Positions 46,041-56,094 of a stretch of 64,000 bases of DNA are shown piece by piece. The translations under genes were made by a program, and so were the position numbers. The notes below the pieces were generated by a model. The model worked only from the letters and a program-made list of their open reading frames with translations. It did no database searches and was not told the origin of the DNA. The stretch's first letter is position 1. The number at the start of each line of letters is the position of its first letter. The DNA is from CAWINX01 sp963837585. GTDB lineage: Bacteria; Actinomycetota; Thermoleophilia; Solirubrobacterales; 70-9. Location: assembly GCA_963837585.1 (NCBI GenBank), contig CAWINX010000003.1, positions 496,001 through 560,000 on the forward strand, read 5' to 3'.

Positions 46041-48314
46041 ATGTCGGGTACGCGCGGTGGGATCGGCCGGATCGTCGCGATGGGGATCGGGCTGGCCGTC
46101 GCCCTGCTGCTGCTGGCGGCGGGGGAGGCGAAGGCGGCCAAGTACGAGGTCGCCCAGTGCGGCTGGGGAGTCGGCTTCGACGCCGACTGGGCCGACAACA
46201 CCGGCGGCGTCAAGTTCCACCCCGGCTCCTACTGCGTGCCGCCCGCCGGCACCGATCCCTTCGACGGCGTCCACATGAAGACGTTCACCAGCGGCGGCGC
46301 CGCGACCGTCGGCGGCACCCGCTTCGGCCGCTGGCGCTGGACCGCGCCCCCCGGCACCGGCATCGTCAAATTCCGCGGCACCTGGTGGCACAACCTCCAC
46401 GACGGGCTGGAGCAGCGGATCGGCGCGGTTGACGGGGGCGGCGGCTTCAGCGCCTTCGCCACCGCCTCGACCACCAACACCAACCTGACCGACTTCGCCG
46501 CCGGCTTCGGCTCGCCGATGCCCGCGGTCGAGGACCGCCTGCTCTGCGCCCGCGGCGACGGCAAGTGGTGCAGCCTCGACCCGGCCTCCTGGTCGGCGGT
46601 GCGCGGCGTGATCATCACGGTCGAGGACGACGCCGGCCCGGCCGCCGGGATCGGCGGCGAGCTGACCGCGGGCGGCTGGCGGCGCGGCGGCCAGGGCATC
46701 CAGGTCTGGGGCAGCGACAGCGGCGGCGGCATCCGCTACGGCGAGACGACGCTCGACGGCAACCGCGTCGCGCTGACCGAGTACCGCTGCGCGAAGGCGA
46801 TGATCGGCGGCGAGTGGTACGGCACCCGGATGCGCCCCTGCGAGACCGGCGTCTCGGCCGCCCAGTCGGTCTCCACCACCACCTTCAGCGACGGCCCCCA
46901 CGCCCTCGCCCACTGCGTCACCGACTTCGCCGGCAACGTCGGCTGCACCTCGCCGCAGACCGTGCTGATCGACAACAACGCGCCCGCCCACGTCCGCGAC
47001 CTGACCCTCGCCGGCGGCGAGGGCTGGCGCCGCTCCAATGACTTCGACCTCAGCTGGGTCAATCCCGACCAGGGCCCGGCGAGCCCGGTCGGCGGCGCCC
47101 TCTGGCGGGTCACCGGCCCGGCCGGCTATGACACCGGGGTCCAGTTCGCCGCCGGTCGCGGCCTCGCCGCGCTGAACGACCTCCATGTCCCCGGGCCGGG
47201 CGCCTACTCGCTCCAGGTCTGGCTGCGCGACGAGGCCGGCAACGACGCCCCCGCGACCGCGACCGCGATGCCGCTGCGCTTCGACGACGTCGCGCCCGGG
47301 GTCGCCTTCGAGGCGACGGCCGAGACCGGCGTGCCCGAGCCAGCTCCAGGCCGACGTCTTCGACGCCCACTCCGGGCCGGCGGGCGGGACGATCTTCTAC
47401 CGGCGGATCGACGCCGACGGATTGGACCGAGCTGCCGACCAAACTCCAGCCCGGCGCCTCGCCCGACGCGGCGACGCTGGTCGCCCACGTCCCGGTCGGC
47501 GACCTCGACCCCGGCGTCTACCTCTTCCGCGCCGACGCCGTCGACGGGGCGGGCAACGTCACCTCGACCACGCGCCGCTCCGACGGCACCGAGATGGCGG
47601 CTCGCCGTCCGGCGCCGCGGCGGCGGAGGAACGGCGGCGGCCAGGGATCGGCGGCCGCCGCGCGGGGCGACGACCCGGATCGTCGCCAAGCTGCGCCGCG
47701 GTCGTCGTCTCCGCTCCGACCTCACCGTCCCCTTCGGCGCCGGCGCCACCCTCACCGGTCGCCTCACCCGCGGCGACGGCGCCGGCCTCGCCGGCCGCGA
47801 CCTGCGGATCGTCCAGCGTCCCTCCTCCGGCGCGATCTCCCGCCCGAACGTGATCGCGGTCCGCACCGGCCCGGCGGGCGGCTTCCATCTCCACCTTCGC
47901 CCCGGCCCCTCGCGCCGCGTCGTCGTCGCCTTCCCCGGAGAGGGAGGGCTGGACGGGGCGACGCGGGCGCCGCTCGGCCTGCGGGTGCGCGGCGGCGTCG
48001 TCCTGCGCGCCGCGCCACGCGCCCTGCGCACCGGCCGGGCGCTGCGGCTCTCCGGCCGGGTCCGCGCCCGCGGCGCCCCCGTCCCGCGCCGCGGCAAGCT
48101 CGTCGCGATCCAGTACTTCGAGTCGAGGACCCGCCACTGGCGCCCGGTCCTGGTCACCCACACCGACTTCCTCGGGCGCTTCCACACCCGCTACCGCTTC
48201 CGCTACGTCACCGGGTCCGCCCGGGTCAGGCTGCGGGCGATCGCCCTCGCCGAGGAGCGCTGGCCCTACGCCCCCGGCGCCTCCCGCCCGGTGACCGTCC
48301 GCGTAACCGGCTGA
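46041..48314 (+). CDS. large secreted protein with C-terminal beta (carboxypeptidase-like) domains, at least three frameshifts
   Basis: The ATG at 46041 follows GGAGG and opens a signal peptide (IVAMGIGLAVALLLLAAGEA). The N-terminal ~300 residues form a Gly/Trp-rich beta region (WGVGFDADWADNTGGVKFHP; WWHNLHDGLEQRIGAVDGGG). Ig-like segments follow (HALAHCVTDFAGNVGCTSP; YSLQVWLRDEAGNDAPATAT). Breaks occur near 47335, 47420 and 47600. The end returns to frame with SDLTVPFGAGATLTGRLTRG, GGFHLHLRPGPSRRVVVAF and GRFHTRYRFRYVTGSARVRL, repeats often found in Thermoleophilia exported proteins. Function unknown. Presumably at the cell surface. Confidence 0.7.
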   Translation: MSGTRGGIGRIVAMGIGLAVALLLLAAGEAKAAKYEVAQCGWGVGFDADWADNTGGVKFHPGSYCVPPAGTDPFDGVHMKTFTSGGAATVGGTRFGRWRWTAPPGTGIVKFRGTWWHNLHDGLEQRIGAVDGGGGFSAFATASTTNTNLTDFAAGFGSPMPAVEDRLLCARGDGKWCSLDPASWSAVRGVIITVEDDAGPAAGIGGELTAGGWRRGGQGIQVWGSDSGGGIRYGETTLDGNRVALTEYRCAKAMIGGEWYGTRMRPCETGVSAAQSVSTTTFSDGPHALAHCVTDFAGNVGCTSPQTVLIDNNAPAHVRDLTLAGGEGWRRSNDFDLSWVNPDQGPASPVGGALWRVTGPAGYDTGVQFAAGRGLAALNDLHVPGPGAYSLQVWLRDEAGNDAPATATAMPLRFDDVAPGVAFEATAETGVPEPAPGRRLRRPLRAGGRDDLLPADRRRRIGPSCRPNSSPAPRPTRRRWSPTSRSATSTPASTSSAPTPSTGRATSPRPRAAPTAPRWRLAVRRRGGGGTAAARDRRPPRGATTRIVAKLRRGRRLRSDLTVPFGAGATLTGRLTRGDGAGLAGRDLRIVQRPSSGAISRPNVIAVRTGPAGGFHLHLRPGPSRRVVVAFPGEGGLDGATRAPLGLRVRGGVVLRAAPRALRTGRALRLSGRVRARGAPVPRRGKLVAIQYFESRTRHWRPVLVTHTDFLGRFHTRYRFRYVTGSARVRLRAIALAEERWPYAPGASRPVTVRVTG

Positions 48315-48346
48315 CGCCCGACGGCTGATCGGTAGGGTTCGGGCCG

Positions 48347-48808
48347 ATGTCGAAGGCCACCTTTCACACCACCGCCGGGCAGATCGTGCTTGAGCTGCAC
48401 GACGAGGACGCGCCGAAGACGGTCGAGAACTTCCGCAAGCTCGCCGGCGACGGCTTCTACGACGACCTCGTCTTCCACCGCGTCATCCCCGACTTCATGA
48501 TCCAGGGCGGCTGCCCGGAGGGGACGGGACGCGGCGGCCCCGGCTACACCTTCGAGGACGAGTTCAACGACCACAAGATCGTCCGCGGCGCGCTGGCGAT
48601 GGCCAACGCCGGCCCCAACACCAACGGCTCCCAGTTCTTCATCGTCACCACCGACGCGGCGCCGTGGCTCGACGGCAAGCACACCGTCTTCGGCGAGGTG
48701 CTCGAGGGGATGGAGGCGGTCGTCGCGATCGAGGGCACTCCCACCGACGCCTCCGACCGACCGCTCGAGCCGCAGACGATCGAGCGCGTCGAGCTCTCCG
48801 ACGAGTAG
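48347..48808 (+). CDS. peptidyl-prolyl cis-trans isomerase, cyclophilin type
   Basis: 153 residues, intact. FYDDLVFHRVIPDFMIQGGC (catalytic Arg in FHRV, PDFMIQGG), GYTFEDEFNDHKIVRGALAM and GPNTNGSQFFIVTTDAAPWL are cyclophilin signature blocks. There is no signal peptide, so it is cytoplasmic (PpiB-like). It starts 32 bases after the secreted protein and is convergent with the oxidoreductase gene. Confidence 0.95.
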   Translation: MSKATFHTTAGQIVLELHDEDAPKTVENFRKLAGDGFYDDLVFHRVIPDFMIQGGCPEGTGRGGPGYTFEDEFNDHKIVRGALAMANAGPNTNGSQFFIVTTDAAPWLDGKHTVFGEVLEGMEAVVAIEGTPTDASDRPLEPQTIERVELSDE

Positions 48809-48814
48809 CGCCCG

Positions 48815-49983
48815 CTACTCGCTCCTCGCCGCGTCAGGACCTCCGGTCCCAGCTCCGCCGGCCGAGTGTGCCCGCTCAGCGCCATCGTCAGGTCCAGCTC
48901 GGCGAGCAGCATCCGCAGCACCGCCTCGACCCCGGCCTCGCCGCCCAGCGCCAGCCCCCACAGGTAGGGACGGCCGACCAGCACCGCGTCGGCGCCCAGC
49001 GCCAGCGCCTTGAAGACATCGGCGCCGCCGCGCACCCCGCTGTCGAGCAGCACCGCGGCGCGCTCGCCCACCGCCTCGACCACTCCCGGCAGCGCGTCGA
49101 GCGAGGCGATCGCCCCGTCGATCTGTCGGCCGCCGTGGTTGGAGACGACGACGCCGTCGGCGCCGCGCGCCACCGCCTCGCGGGCGTCGTCGGGATGCAG
49201 GATCCCCTTGACGACGATCGGCAGCGAGGTCATCTCGCGCAGCTGCGCCAGCTTCTCCCAGGTCAGCGACGGGTTGACGTAGACGCCGACGTAGTGGCCG
49301 GTCGCCGCCCCCTGGTCCTCCTCGGGCGTTTTCTCCAGCTGCGAGCGGAAGACCGGGTCCTGGAAGAAGTTGGCGTTGCCGATCCCCTCCAGGAAGGGCA
49401 GCCATGCCTGCTGCAGGTCGCGCGGCTTCCAGCCCGGGATGAAGGTGTCGACGGTGAGCACGATCGCCCCGTAGCCGGCCGCCTCGGCGCGGCGCACGAA
49501 GCTGGCGGCGATCTCGTCGTCGGCGGGCCAGTAGAGCTGGAACCAGCGCGGCCCCTCGCCGCTCGCGGCGGCGATCTCCTCCAGCGTCGCGTGCGAGGCG
49601 TTGCTGGCGATCAGCGGCAGCCCGACCCGCGCCGCCGCCCGCGCCGTCCCCGGCTCGCCGTCCTCATGGACGATCTTGTGGATCCCGATCGGCGCCAGCA
49701 TCACCGGCGCCGGCATCGCCGTCCCCAGCACCGTCGCCGAGAGGTCGCGCTCGGCGACGTCGCGCATCATCCGCGGCACGATCCGCCGCCGCCGGAACGC
49801 CTCCAGGTTGGCCCGCATCGTGTCCTCGCCGCCGGCCCCGGCGAAGACGTAGGCCGCGGCGCGCTCGTCCATCGCCTCGGCGGCGGCGGCCTCCAGCTCG
49901 GCGACCGAGACCGGCACCTCCGGCGTCTTGCCGATCAGCCCGTTGACGTAGATCTCGCGGAAGTAGTCGCCGAAGTCGGTCAC
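48815..49983 (-). CDS. FMN-dependent alpha-hydroxy acid oxidoreductase, lactate 2-monooxygenase-like, one frameshift near the end
   Basis: About 389 residues. RMMRDVAERDLSATVLGTAM, PAPVMLAPIGIHKIVHEDGE and RWFQLYWPADDEIAASFVRR lead up to IVLTVDTFIPGWKPRDLQQA. LPIVVKGILHPDDAREAVAR and VVVSNHGGRQIDGAIASLDA follow, the latter holding the catalytic His and substrate Arg of the FMN TIM barrel. VLLDSGVRGGADVFKALALG and VLVGRPYLWGLALGGEAGVE bind FMN phosphate. The insert and N-terminus resemble lactate 2-monooxygenase (lactate to acetate plus CO2). Without a one-base slip near 48830 the frame would run on antisense into the cyclophilin gene to 48544; with it, it ends LTRRGARSE at 48815. Confidence 0.85.
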
Positions 49984-49995
49984 GCGGCGAGGACG

Positions 49996-50521
49996 CTATT
50001 CCTCGCCGGCCAGCCGCGACCAGCAGCGCACGGCCTCGCGCTCGAAGGTCACGCCGATCTCCAGGGAGAGCCGCATCCCGTCGGGGATCTCGGTCCCGAG
50101 CAGCCCGGAGAGCTTCTGCATCTCCTCATAGCGCGCCAGCCGCTCGCGGTGGGCGGGCAGCTGAGCCTTGGCCAGCGCCTTCGGGTCGGCGCCGAAGAAG
50201 AGCTTCAGCATCGCCGGGTCGCGCAGCTCGGCCATCTCGTCGGTCGGCTCGGCGAGCCACTCGCGCAGCGCCTTCGCGCCCTTTCGCGGTGATCTTGTAG
50301 TGCTTGCGCCGCCGGCCGCCCTCCTCGCGCCGCTCGCTCAGATACCCCGCCTTGGCGAGCCGCTCCGGCTCGGAGTAGAGCTGGGCGTGGGGGACCGACC
50401 AGAAGTCGCCCAGGGCCAGGGCGACGAACTGCTTGAGGTCGTACGGCGTCGCCTCGCCGGCCCGCTCGAGCAGGCCGAGGACGATGTAGGAGGTGGGCGT
50501 CAGGCGGATCTCGTTTGACAT
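49996..50521 (-). CDS. PadR-family transcriptional regulator, one frameshift
   Basis: The ATG at 50521 opens the PadR winged helix: LTPTSYIVLGLLERAGEATP, YDLKQFVALALGDFWSVPHA, QLYSEPERLAKAGYLSERRE and RKHYKITAKGREG. The frame slips near 50275. The dimerisation part then follows as LREWLAEPTDEMAELRDPAM, LKLFFGADPKALAKAQLPAH and RLARYEEMQKL. It is transcribed in the same direction as the oxidoreductase gene 12 bases downstream, which it may regulate, and divergently from the exported protein at 50589. Confidence 0.88.
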
Positions 50522-50588
50522 CGACGCGCGGCAAACAGTATGTTGTGGACCGTCTTTTTTGGATTGTCGGCCGGGGAGAGGGTTGGTT

Positions 50589-51465
50589 ATGAAGTCTCGC
50601 ACGCCATCAGCATTCGGCGGTTGGTTGCCCAGGGGTCGCCGGGCGCGTCGACCGCCGGCCGGTCGACGCAGGCCCGCCAAGGTCGCCCTCATCGCCGTCC
50701 TGGCGTTGACCCTCACCGCCGGTGCCGCCCAGGCGATCCGCCTCGTCGCCGGCAACGTCGTGATCACCGGCGACGGAGGCTTCACCCCCAAGGCGTTGCC
50801 CCGCGACCACGACGCCCCGATCACGATCCGCGGCGGCGGCAGGATCTCGACGATCTCCGGCGCCTACCCGCCGATCATCAAAACGATCACGATCGACTAC
50901 GACAAGCACGGCTCGGTCCAGACCAAGGGCCTGGCGGTCTGCCACGCCTCGCAGCTGACCAACACCACCGTCGCCGCGGCTCGCCGCGCCTGCCCCACGC
51001 GATCGTCGGGCAAGGGCATCGGCCGCGGCGTCGTCATCTTCCCGGACCAAAAACCGATCCCCGCGTCCTCGCCGATCACGGTCTTCAACGGCCCCAAGCT
51101 GCACGGCCAGGACACGGTGATCGGCCACGCCTACACGACGATCCCGGGCCCGACCACCTTCATCGTCCCGGTCGTCATCCAGCACATCCACGAGGGCCGC
51201 TACGGCTACCGGACCACGATCCGCATCCCGCAAGATCGCCAACGGCTACGGCATCCCCCTCTCCGGCCACATCAAGGTCGGCCGCCGCTGGACCTTCAAG
51301 GGCGTCCACCACTCCTTCCTCAACGCCAGCTGCCCCGACGGCCACCTCCAGGCGCGCGGCAAATTCGACTTCAGCGACGGCACCAAGCTGAGCGGCACGT
51401 TCACCAAAACGTGCCAGATCTCCGGGGCTGAGGCGAGAGGGGAGAGGCAATGCGTGGATGGATAG
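50589..51465 (+). CDS. exported protein of unknown function, one frameshift
   Basis: After a basic N-terminus comes a signal sequence (VALIAVLALTLTAGAAQAIR). The mature part is beta-rich and has two cysteines in spaced positions: VVITGDGGFTPKALPRDHDA, ISGAYPPIIKTITIDYDKHG, AVCHASQLTNTTVAAARRAC and FNGPKLHGQDTVIGHAYTTI. A slip near 51233 shifts to YGIPLSGHIKVGRRWTFKGV, CPDGHLQARGKFDFSDGTKL and GTFTKTCQ, with the stop at 51463-51465. The final codons overlap the next gene (start 51450). Proteins like this recur in Solirubrobacterales. No function known. Confidence 0.65.
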
Positions 51466-52229
51466 CGCTCGGGATCGTCGTCGCGGTGGCGGCGGTCGCC
51501 TTCGTCGTCTACAACCTGATCCCGCAGGACTCGGTCAGCAAGGCCAGCGTCAGCGATGCGGTCGTCAAGTTCCGCAAGGACATAAAGAAGGCGGCCGACT
51601 ACCCCAAGCACCCCTGGGCCAAGCTGCCGCCCTTCGGCGTCTACCGCTACTCGTCTCGCGGTACCGAGGCGATCGACAGCTTCGCCCTCAGCACCGCCCA
51701 CAACTACGGGGGCGTCAGCACGGTGACGCTGACGCCGACCCGCTGCGGCGCGATGGAGCGCTGGCAGCCGCTGGTCCAGCGCTGGAGCGAGGGCTACCTC
51801 TGCGCCACCCCGCACTACACCCAGGTCGTCGGAGTGCGCGACTTCCACGAGTTCTTCGACAAATCGAAGAAGGTCAGCTACACCTGCACCGGCGGTAGGT
51901 CCCCCTACGCCTCAGGGCTGCGTCCCGGCCTGACCTGGACGACCACCTGCAGCGCCGACAAGGGGACCGTGACCAGCCACGTCAAGGTGATCGGCTTCGA
52001 CAAGGTCAAGGTGGCCGGGACGCCGATCGACGCCGTCCACCTACGCGCGACCGCGACCCTCAAGGGCGACCCCGACGGGACCGACGTCCGCGACTCCTGG
52101 ATCCGCCGCAGCGACGGCCTGCTGTTGCGTCGCACCGACAGCAGCAAGGCTCACGTCGACGCCGGCGGCGGCAGCCAGTTCAGCGAGAACTACGAGCTGG
52201 ATCTGCTTTCGACAACGCCGCAGCGCTGA
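51450..52229 (+). CDS. membrane-anchored protein of unknown function
   Basis: 259 residues. One N-terminal membrane helix (WIALGIVVAVAAVAFVVYNL) anchors an extracytoplasmic domain with four cysteines (RCGAMER, YLCATPHY, YTCTGG, TTCSADKG) and beta-rich sequence (SHVKVIGFDKVKVAGTPIDA; SWIRRSDGLLLRRTDS). The frame is intact. GAGAGG lies about 8 bases before the ATG. It overlaps the end of the preceding exported-protein gene by 16 bases, so the two are probably cotranslated and may act together. Confidence 0.7.
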   Translation: MRGWIALGIVVAVAAVAFVVYNLIPQDSVSKASVSDAVVKFRKDIKKAADYPKHPWAKLPPFGVYRYSSRGTEAIDSFALSTAHNYGGVSTVTLTPTRCGAMERWQPLVQRWSEGYLCATPHYTQVVGVRDFHEFFDKSKKVSYTCTGGRSPYASGLRPGLTWTTTCSADKGTVTSHVKVIGFDKVKVAGTPIDAVHLRATATLKGDPDGTDVRDSWIRRSDGLLLRRTDSSKAHVDAGGGSQFSENYELDLLSTTPQR

Positions 52230-52238
52230 GCGGTTCCG

Positions 52239-54444
52239 CTACGCCGGTCGCGGTGCCCGCGGCAGCGCCCGGCCCCACACCGGCTCCGCCCCGTGACCGA
52301 AGCGGACGTCGGGGAGGATCCGGCGCAGCCAGCCGGGCAGGTACCAGGCGGCGCGCCCGCTGAGTCGTAGGAAGACGGGCAGCAGGGTCAACCTCACCAG
52401 GAAGGCGTCGAGCAGGACCGCGACGCCGAGGATCACTCCCATCTCCTTCGGCGGCAGCGGCCCGGAGAGGGCGAAGGTGAAGAAGACGGCGACCATCACC
52501 GCCCCGGCGGCGAGGATGACCCGGCCGGAGTGGGCGAGCCCCCCGACCATCGCCTCCCGGGCGTCGCCGGACTCCTCCCAGTGCTCGCGCGCGGAGGAGA
52601 GCAGGAAGACGGTGTAGTCCATGGCGATCGCGAAGATCATCGCGAAGAAGAAGACCGGCCCCCAGGCGTCGAGGAAGCCCTGCGACTGGAAGCCGAGAGC
52701 GCCGGCGAGGTGGCCGTCCTGGAAGATCAGCTTGGCGACGCCGAAGGCGGCGCCGGTCGCCAGCAGGTTGGTCAGCACTCCGATCGCGGCAATCAGCGGC
52801 GCCTGGAAGGCGACCAGCAGGAGCAGGAAGCCGAGCCCGAGGACCACGCCGATCACCAGCGGCGTCTTCGCCGCAAGGGCGGTCTCGAGGTCGTGGTTTT
52901 CGGCGGCGGGCCCGCCGAGGAGCGCCGCCGGGGGCAGCTCGGCGCGCAGCCGGTCCACGGTGGCGCCGAGGGCCGGGGTCGAGGGACCGACGGTCGGCAC
53001 CGCCTGGATCAGGGTGACCCCGGCCGCCGGCGCCCGGCGTTCCGCGTGCGGCCGTCGGCGGCGGCGATGCCGGGGTCGCGCCGCAGGACGGCCTCGGCCG
53101 CTGGTGGCGCTCGCCGCCGGCGCGACGACCTGCAGCGTCCCGGGCGCGCCGGGCCCGAAGGCGCGGGTGATCTGGTTGTAGCCGACGCGGGAGTGGTCGC
53201 CATTCGGGACGACCTTGATCGAGGGCATTCCCGTCCTCAGGCTGAGCACCGGCAGAGCCAGTCCGAGCAGGGCGATCAGCGCGATGCCGCCGAAGAGCAG
53301 CGGCCGGCGCCAGAGCAGCTCGCCCCAGCGCGCGAAGCGCGGCGAGCGGTGCTCGCCGCTGTGGACCCAGGGCAGGCTCAGCTTGTCGACCCTCGGGCCC
53401 AGCTTCGCCAGCACCGCCGGCAGCAGCGTCAGCGTCGCCGCGAGGATGAAGATCACCGCGATCATGATTCCGATCGCCATCGAACGGAAGGCGGGGCTGG
53501 GGACGAGCATCACCGCCGAGAGGGAGATCAGCACCGTCAGCCCGGAGAAGAGGACGGCCTTGCCGGCGGTGTCCATCGTCGTGCCCGACCGCCTCCTCGG
53601 GCGGCATGTCCTGGCCGAAGAGGGCGCCGCGGAAGCGCATCACGATGAAGAGCGCGTAGTCGATCCCCAGCGCCAGCGCGAACATCAGCGCGAAGTTCAT
53701 CGCCCAGATCGAGATCGGCGAGAGCAGCGTGCCCAGGTAGAGGACGCCGGCGGAGGCGACGAGGCCGGCGATCGTCAGCATCAGCGGCAGCCCGGCGGCG
53801 ACCAGCGAGCCGAAGGCGAGGACGAGGATCGCCAGGGTGATCGGCCAGGAGATCAGCTCGGACTTCAGCATCGCGTCGCGGTTGGCCTGGTTGAAGTCCG
53901 ACCACATCCCGGCGGCGCCGGTCAGGTTGACGTCGACGCCCGGCGCAGCGACCCCGGCGAGGTCGGACTTGAGGCCGTCGGCGGCGGCGACCATCCCGTT
54001 GGCGTCGCGCCCGGCGCCGGCGACGATCACCGCGGTGTGGCCGTCGCGCGATATCGAGGCCCCGGGGCGGGGCGGCGTCACGTTCTTCACGGCGGAGCTC
54101 GCCGCCAGCGTCCGCTCGACCCGGGCCACGGTGCGGCGGAAGGCGGGGTCGGCGACGGTCGCGCTGTGCGAGTGCACCGCCACCTGGAGGGCGTAGGCGC
54201 CGGCTCCGGCGAAGGCGCGGTCGATCTTTCCTCGCGCCGTCGCCGACTCGGACCCGTTCGCCTGCCAGCCGGCGCCCGAGAGCGCCGTCTCGACCCGCGG
54301 CGCCAGCACCCCGAGCCCGACCGCGACGATCGCCCAGGCGACGAAGACCCGGCGCCTGTGGGTCGCGGCGAAGCGCCCGAGCCGCCCGACCGGGCCCAGG
54401 CCGCCCATGGGAGAACCTCCATTCGCCCCTTCTGAAGACTTCAT
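52239..54444 (-). CDS. MMPL/RND-family membrane transporter, frameshifted
   Basis: Typical MMPL order: helix 1 (RRVFVAWAIVAVGLGVLAPR), a first extracytoplasmic domain, and helices 2-6 (LISWPITLAILVLAFGSLVA; PISIWAMNFALMFALALGID, YALFIVMRFR with the proton-relay Asp-Tyr). After a break near 53580 come GKAVLFSGLTVLISLSAVML and SMAIGIMIAVIFILAATLTL. The second large domain has breaks between 53030 and 53110. The C-terminal helices follow, with FFFAMIFAIAMDYTVFLLSS and GVAVLLDAFLVRLTLLPVFL. About 735 residues. MMPL proteins export lipids or small molecules. It starts inside the stop of the DUF2892 gene (ATGA, 54441-54444). Confidence 0.88.
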
Positions 54445-54710
54445 CGGTCGCAGGCGGCCTCGACGCCGAAGCGGCGCAGCACCAAGGAGCTGGGGCAGTT
54501 GCCGAAGGCGACGAAGGCGAGCTGGTTGAGCGCGACGAAGCCGGTCAGCAGCAGGAACCAGGGGGAGACGAGGGCGGCGAGCAGGGCGCTGAGCCCGGTC
54601 ATCGTCCCCGCCATCAGGAAGAGGATCCGCTCGAGCGGCCAGCGCAAGGGGGGAGAGGAGGCGATCGGCTGGGGCGCCGATGTGGCGACATGTGCGGCTG
54701 CTGTAGTCAT
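54441..54710 (-). CDS. DUF2892/YgaP-type small membrane protein
   Basis: 89 residues with two hydrophobic helices (ERILFLMAGTMTGLSALLAA; WFLLLTGFVALNQLAFVAFG), then GNCPSSLVLRRFGV. This matches the inner-membrane DUF2892 domain, which ends in xNxCPxxxLL. It is often linked to sulphur or rhodanese functions, but only the membrane part is present here. First gene of an operon with the MMPL transporter and divergent from the ArsR gene, which likely controls it. Confidence 0.85.
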   Translation of the reverse strand: MTTAAAHVATSAPQPIASSPPLRWPLERILFLMAGTMTGLSALLAALVSPWFLLLTGFVALNQLAFVAFGNCPSSLVLRRFGVEAACDR

Positions 54711-54731
54711 GGCGATCCTCAGGTTGGACGA

Positions 54732-54753
54732 TTTACAAATTAACAATTTAACA
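54732..54753. promoter_or_regulatory. AT-rich operator/promoter region between the ArsR gene and the DUF2892-MMPL operon
   Basis: A 67-bp divergent spacer contains the near-symmetric AAATT-AAC-AATTT (54737-54749) inside a run of TTTACAAATTAACAATTTAA. This is far more AT-rich than the rest of the window. ArsR regulators usually bind such imperfect AT palindromes in their own promoter. Confidence 0.5.
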
Positions 54754-54777
54754 GTTGTGGACTGGTAGACTAGCAGA

Positions 54778-55110
54778 ATGATGAAGAGCCCACTAGACCG
54801 CGAGGCCGCCGAGCTGATCGCCCGTCGCTTCCGCGCCCTCGCCGACCCGACCCGGCTGCGCATCCTCGATCTGCTGCGGGAGCGCGGAGAGGCCTCGGTC
54901 GGCGAGTTGACCAAGGCGCTCGGGACCTCCCAGCAGAACGTCTCCAAGCACCTCGCCGCCCTGCATGCGGAGGGCTTCCTCGCCCGCGACAAGCGGGGGA
55001 CCAGCTCGATCTACCGGATCGCCGACCGCGCCGTGCTCGACCTCTGCGACAACGTCTGCGCCGGGATCGAGGCCAAGCTCGTCGAGCTGGGCGCCGTTCT
55101 CTCCGGCTGA
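54778..55110 (+). CDS. ArsR-family transcriptional regulator
   Basis: 110 residues. The winged helix reads FRALADPTRLRILDLLRERG, then EASVGELTKALGTSQQNVSK, HLAALHAEGFLARDKRGTSS and IYRIADRAVLDLCDNVCAGI. The typical ELCVCDL metal site on helix 3 is missing (here ASVGEL). Two cysteines near the C-terminus (LCDNVC) could sense thiol-reactive or sulphur species instead. It probably represses the divergent DUF2892-MMPL operon. Confidence 0.9.
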   Translation: MMKSPLDREAAELIARRFRALADPTRLRILDLLRERGEASVGELTKALGTSQQNVSKHLAALHAEGFLARDKRGTSSIYRIADRAVLDLCDNVCAGIEAKLVELGAVLSG

Positions 55111-55141
55111 GCGACTCCGATCAGAAAGCGGGCGTCAGGCG

Positions 55142-55880
55142 TCAGGCGTCGGGCGCCAGATCGCCGCCGGCGCGCTTCTCGCGCCGTCGCCGCATCGCCT
55201 CGCCCGGGCGCCAGAGGCTGACCAGGCCGGCGACCAGGGTGACCAGGAAGATCTGGCCGATCATCATCTCCAGCCCGGAGATCATCCGGGCCGGCTGGCC
55301 GGCGGGGACGAGGTCGCCGTATCCGGTCGTGGTCAGCGTCGTGTAGCTGAAGAAGAGGAAGTCGCCACTCTGGGTGTGGGCGACTCCGCTGAAGAACTCG
55401 CCGCCCTGGAAGCGGTCGATGGTGCTGTAGATCGAGGTGAAGAGGATGCCGAGCACCGTGTAGACGCTGATCGCGCCGAGGATCGTCCGGATCCCGACCT
55501 CCGTGGCCGAGGTGGCGACGCGGCGCAGCACCGCGGCCATCGCCACGGTGAGGACGAGGATCTGGATCAGCGAGCCGAGGTTGAGCCAGATCCGCTCGCC
55601 GGCCAGCGCCGCGACGATCGCCAGGGAGATCGCGATCAGCGAGAGCCCGATCGCCGCCCGCACCACGACGCTGCCGCGCGTGGGCGCTGCTCAGCGCCAC
55701 CACCGAGGTCGCGCTGGTCGAGACCATCAGCACCACGCCGGACCAGCCCGCGTCGGAGAGCAGCGAGGCGAGCACGTAGGTCGTCAGGACCAGCACCAGC
55801 ACCAGGCCGAACGCGTCGCTGACCCGCTGCGCGCGTCGCAGCCAGCGCTCGCGCGACCGGGCCCTCCGTCGGGCATTCAT
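55142..55880 (-). CDS. voltage-independent potassium channel-like protein, one frameshift
   Basis: The N-terminus (from the ATG at 55880) is a basic tail followed by a helix pair (SDAFGLVLVLVLTTYVLASL; GVVLMVSTSATSVVALSSAH). After a slip near 55670 come VVRAAIGLSLIAISLAIVAA and IQILVLTVAMAAVLRRVATS. The pore module includes the pore helix and selectivity filter FFSYTTLTTTGYGDLVPAG and ends with MIGQIFLVTLVAGLVSLW. The TTTGYGD filter defines a K+ selective pore. No cytoplasmic RCK domain follows. Convergent with the ArsR gene. Confidence 0.85.
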
Positions 55881-55931
55881 GCCCGGACGTTCGTGGCGGC
55901 GCCCCCTGTTTCCTGCCGACGGGCGGGTGAG

Positions 55932-56020
55932 CGGAGGGGGTGGGATTCGAACCCACGAGACGCCTGACGACGCCTGGCGGCTTTCAAGGCCGCTGCATTC
56001 AACCGCTCTGCCACCCCTCC
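55932..56020 (-). tRNA. tRNA-Ser (anticodon TGA)
   Basis: Minus strand. The acceptor stem GGAGGGG pairs with CCCCTCC, discriminator G. The anticodon loop is CTTGAAA (anticodon TGA). There is a long variable arm (CAGGCGTCGTCAGGCGTC), and the T arm contains GTGGGTTCGAATCCCAC. 89 nt; CCA is not encoded. It decodes UCA and related Ser codons. Confidence 0.95.
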
Positions 56021-56094
56021 GAGGCGTGGACCTGGGTCCGATGCTAGACGGCGCGGCCCTGGGCGGCAGCCCTTCCGGGTGATTGGATTGGGGG

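Noticed and set aside
48544..48814. C-terminal extension of the hydroxy acid oxidoreductase into the cyclophilin gene
   Set aside because: The extension is the antisense of a conserved gene and begins right after the normal family end; a one-base slip explains it.
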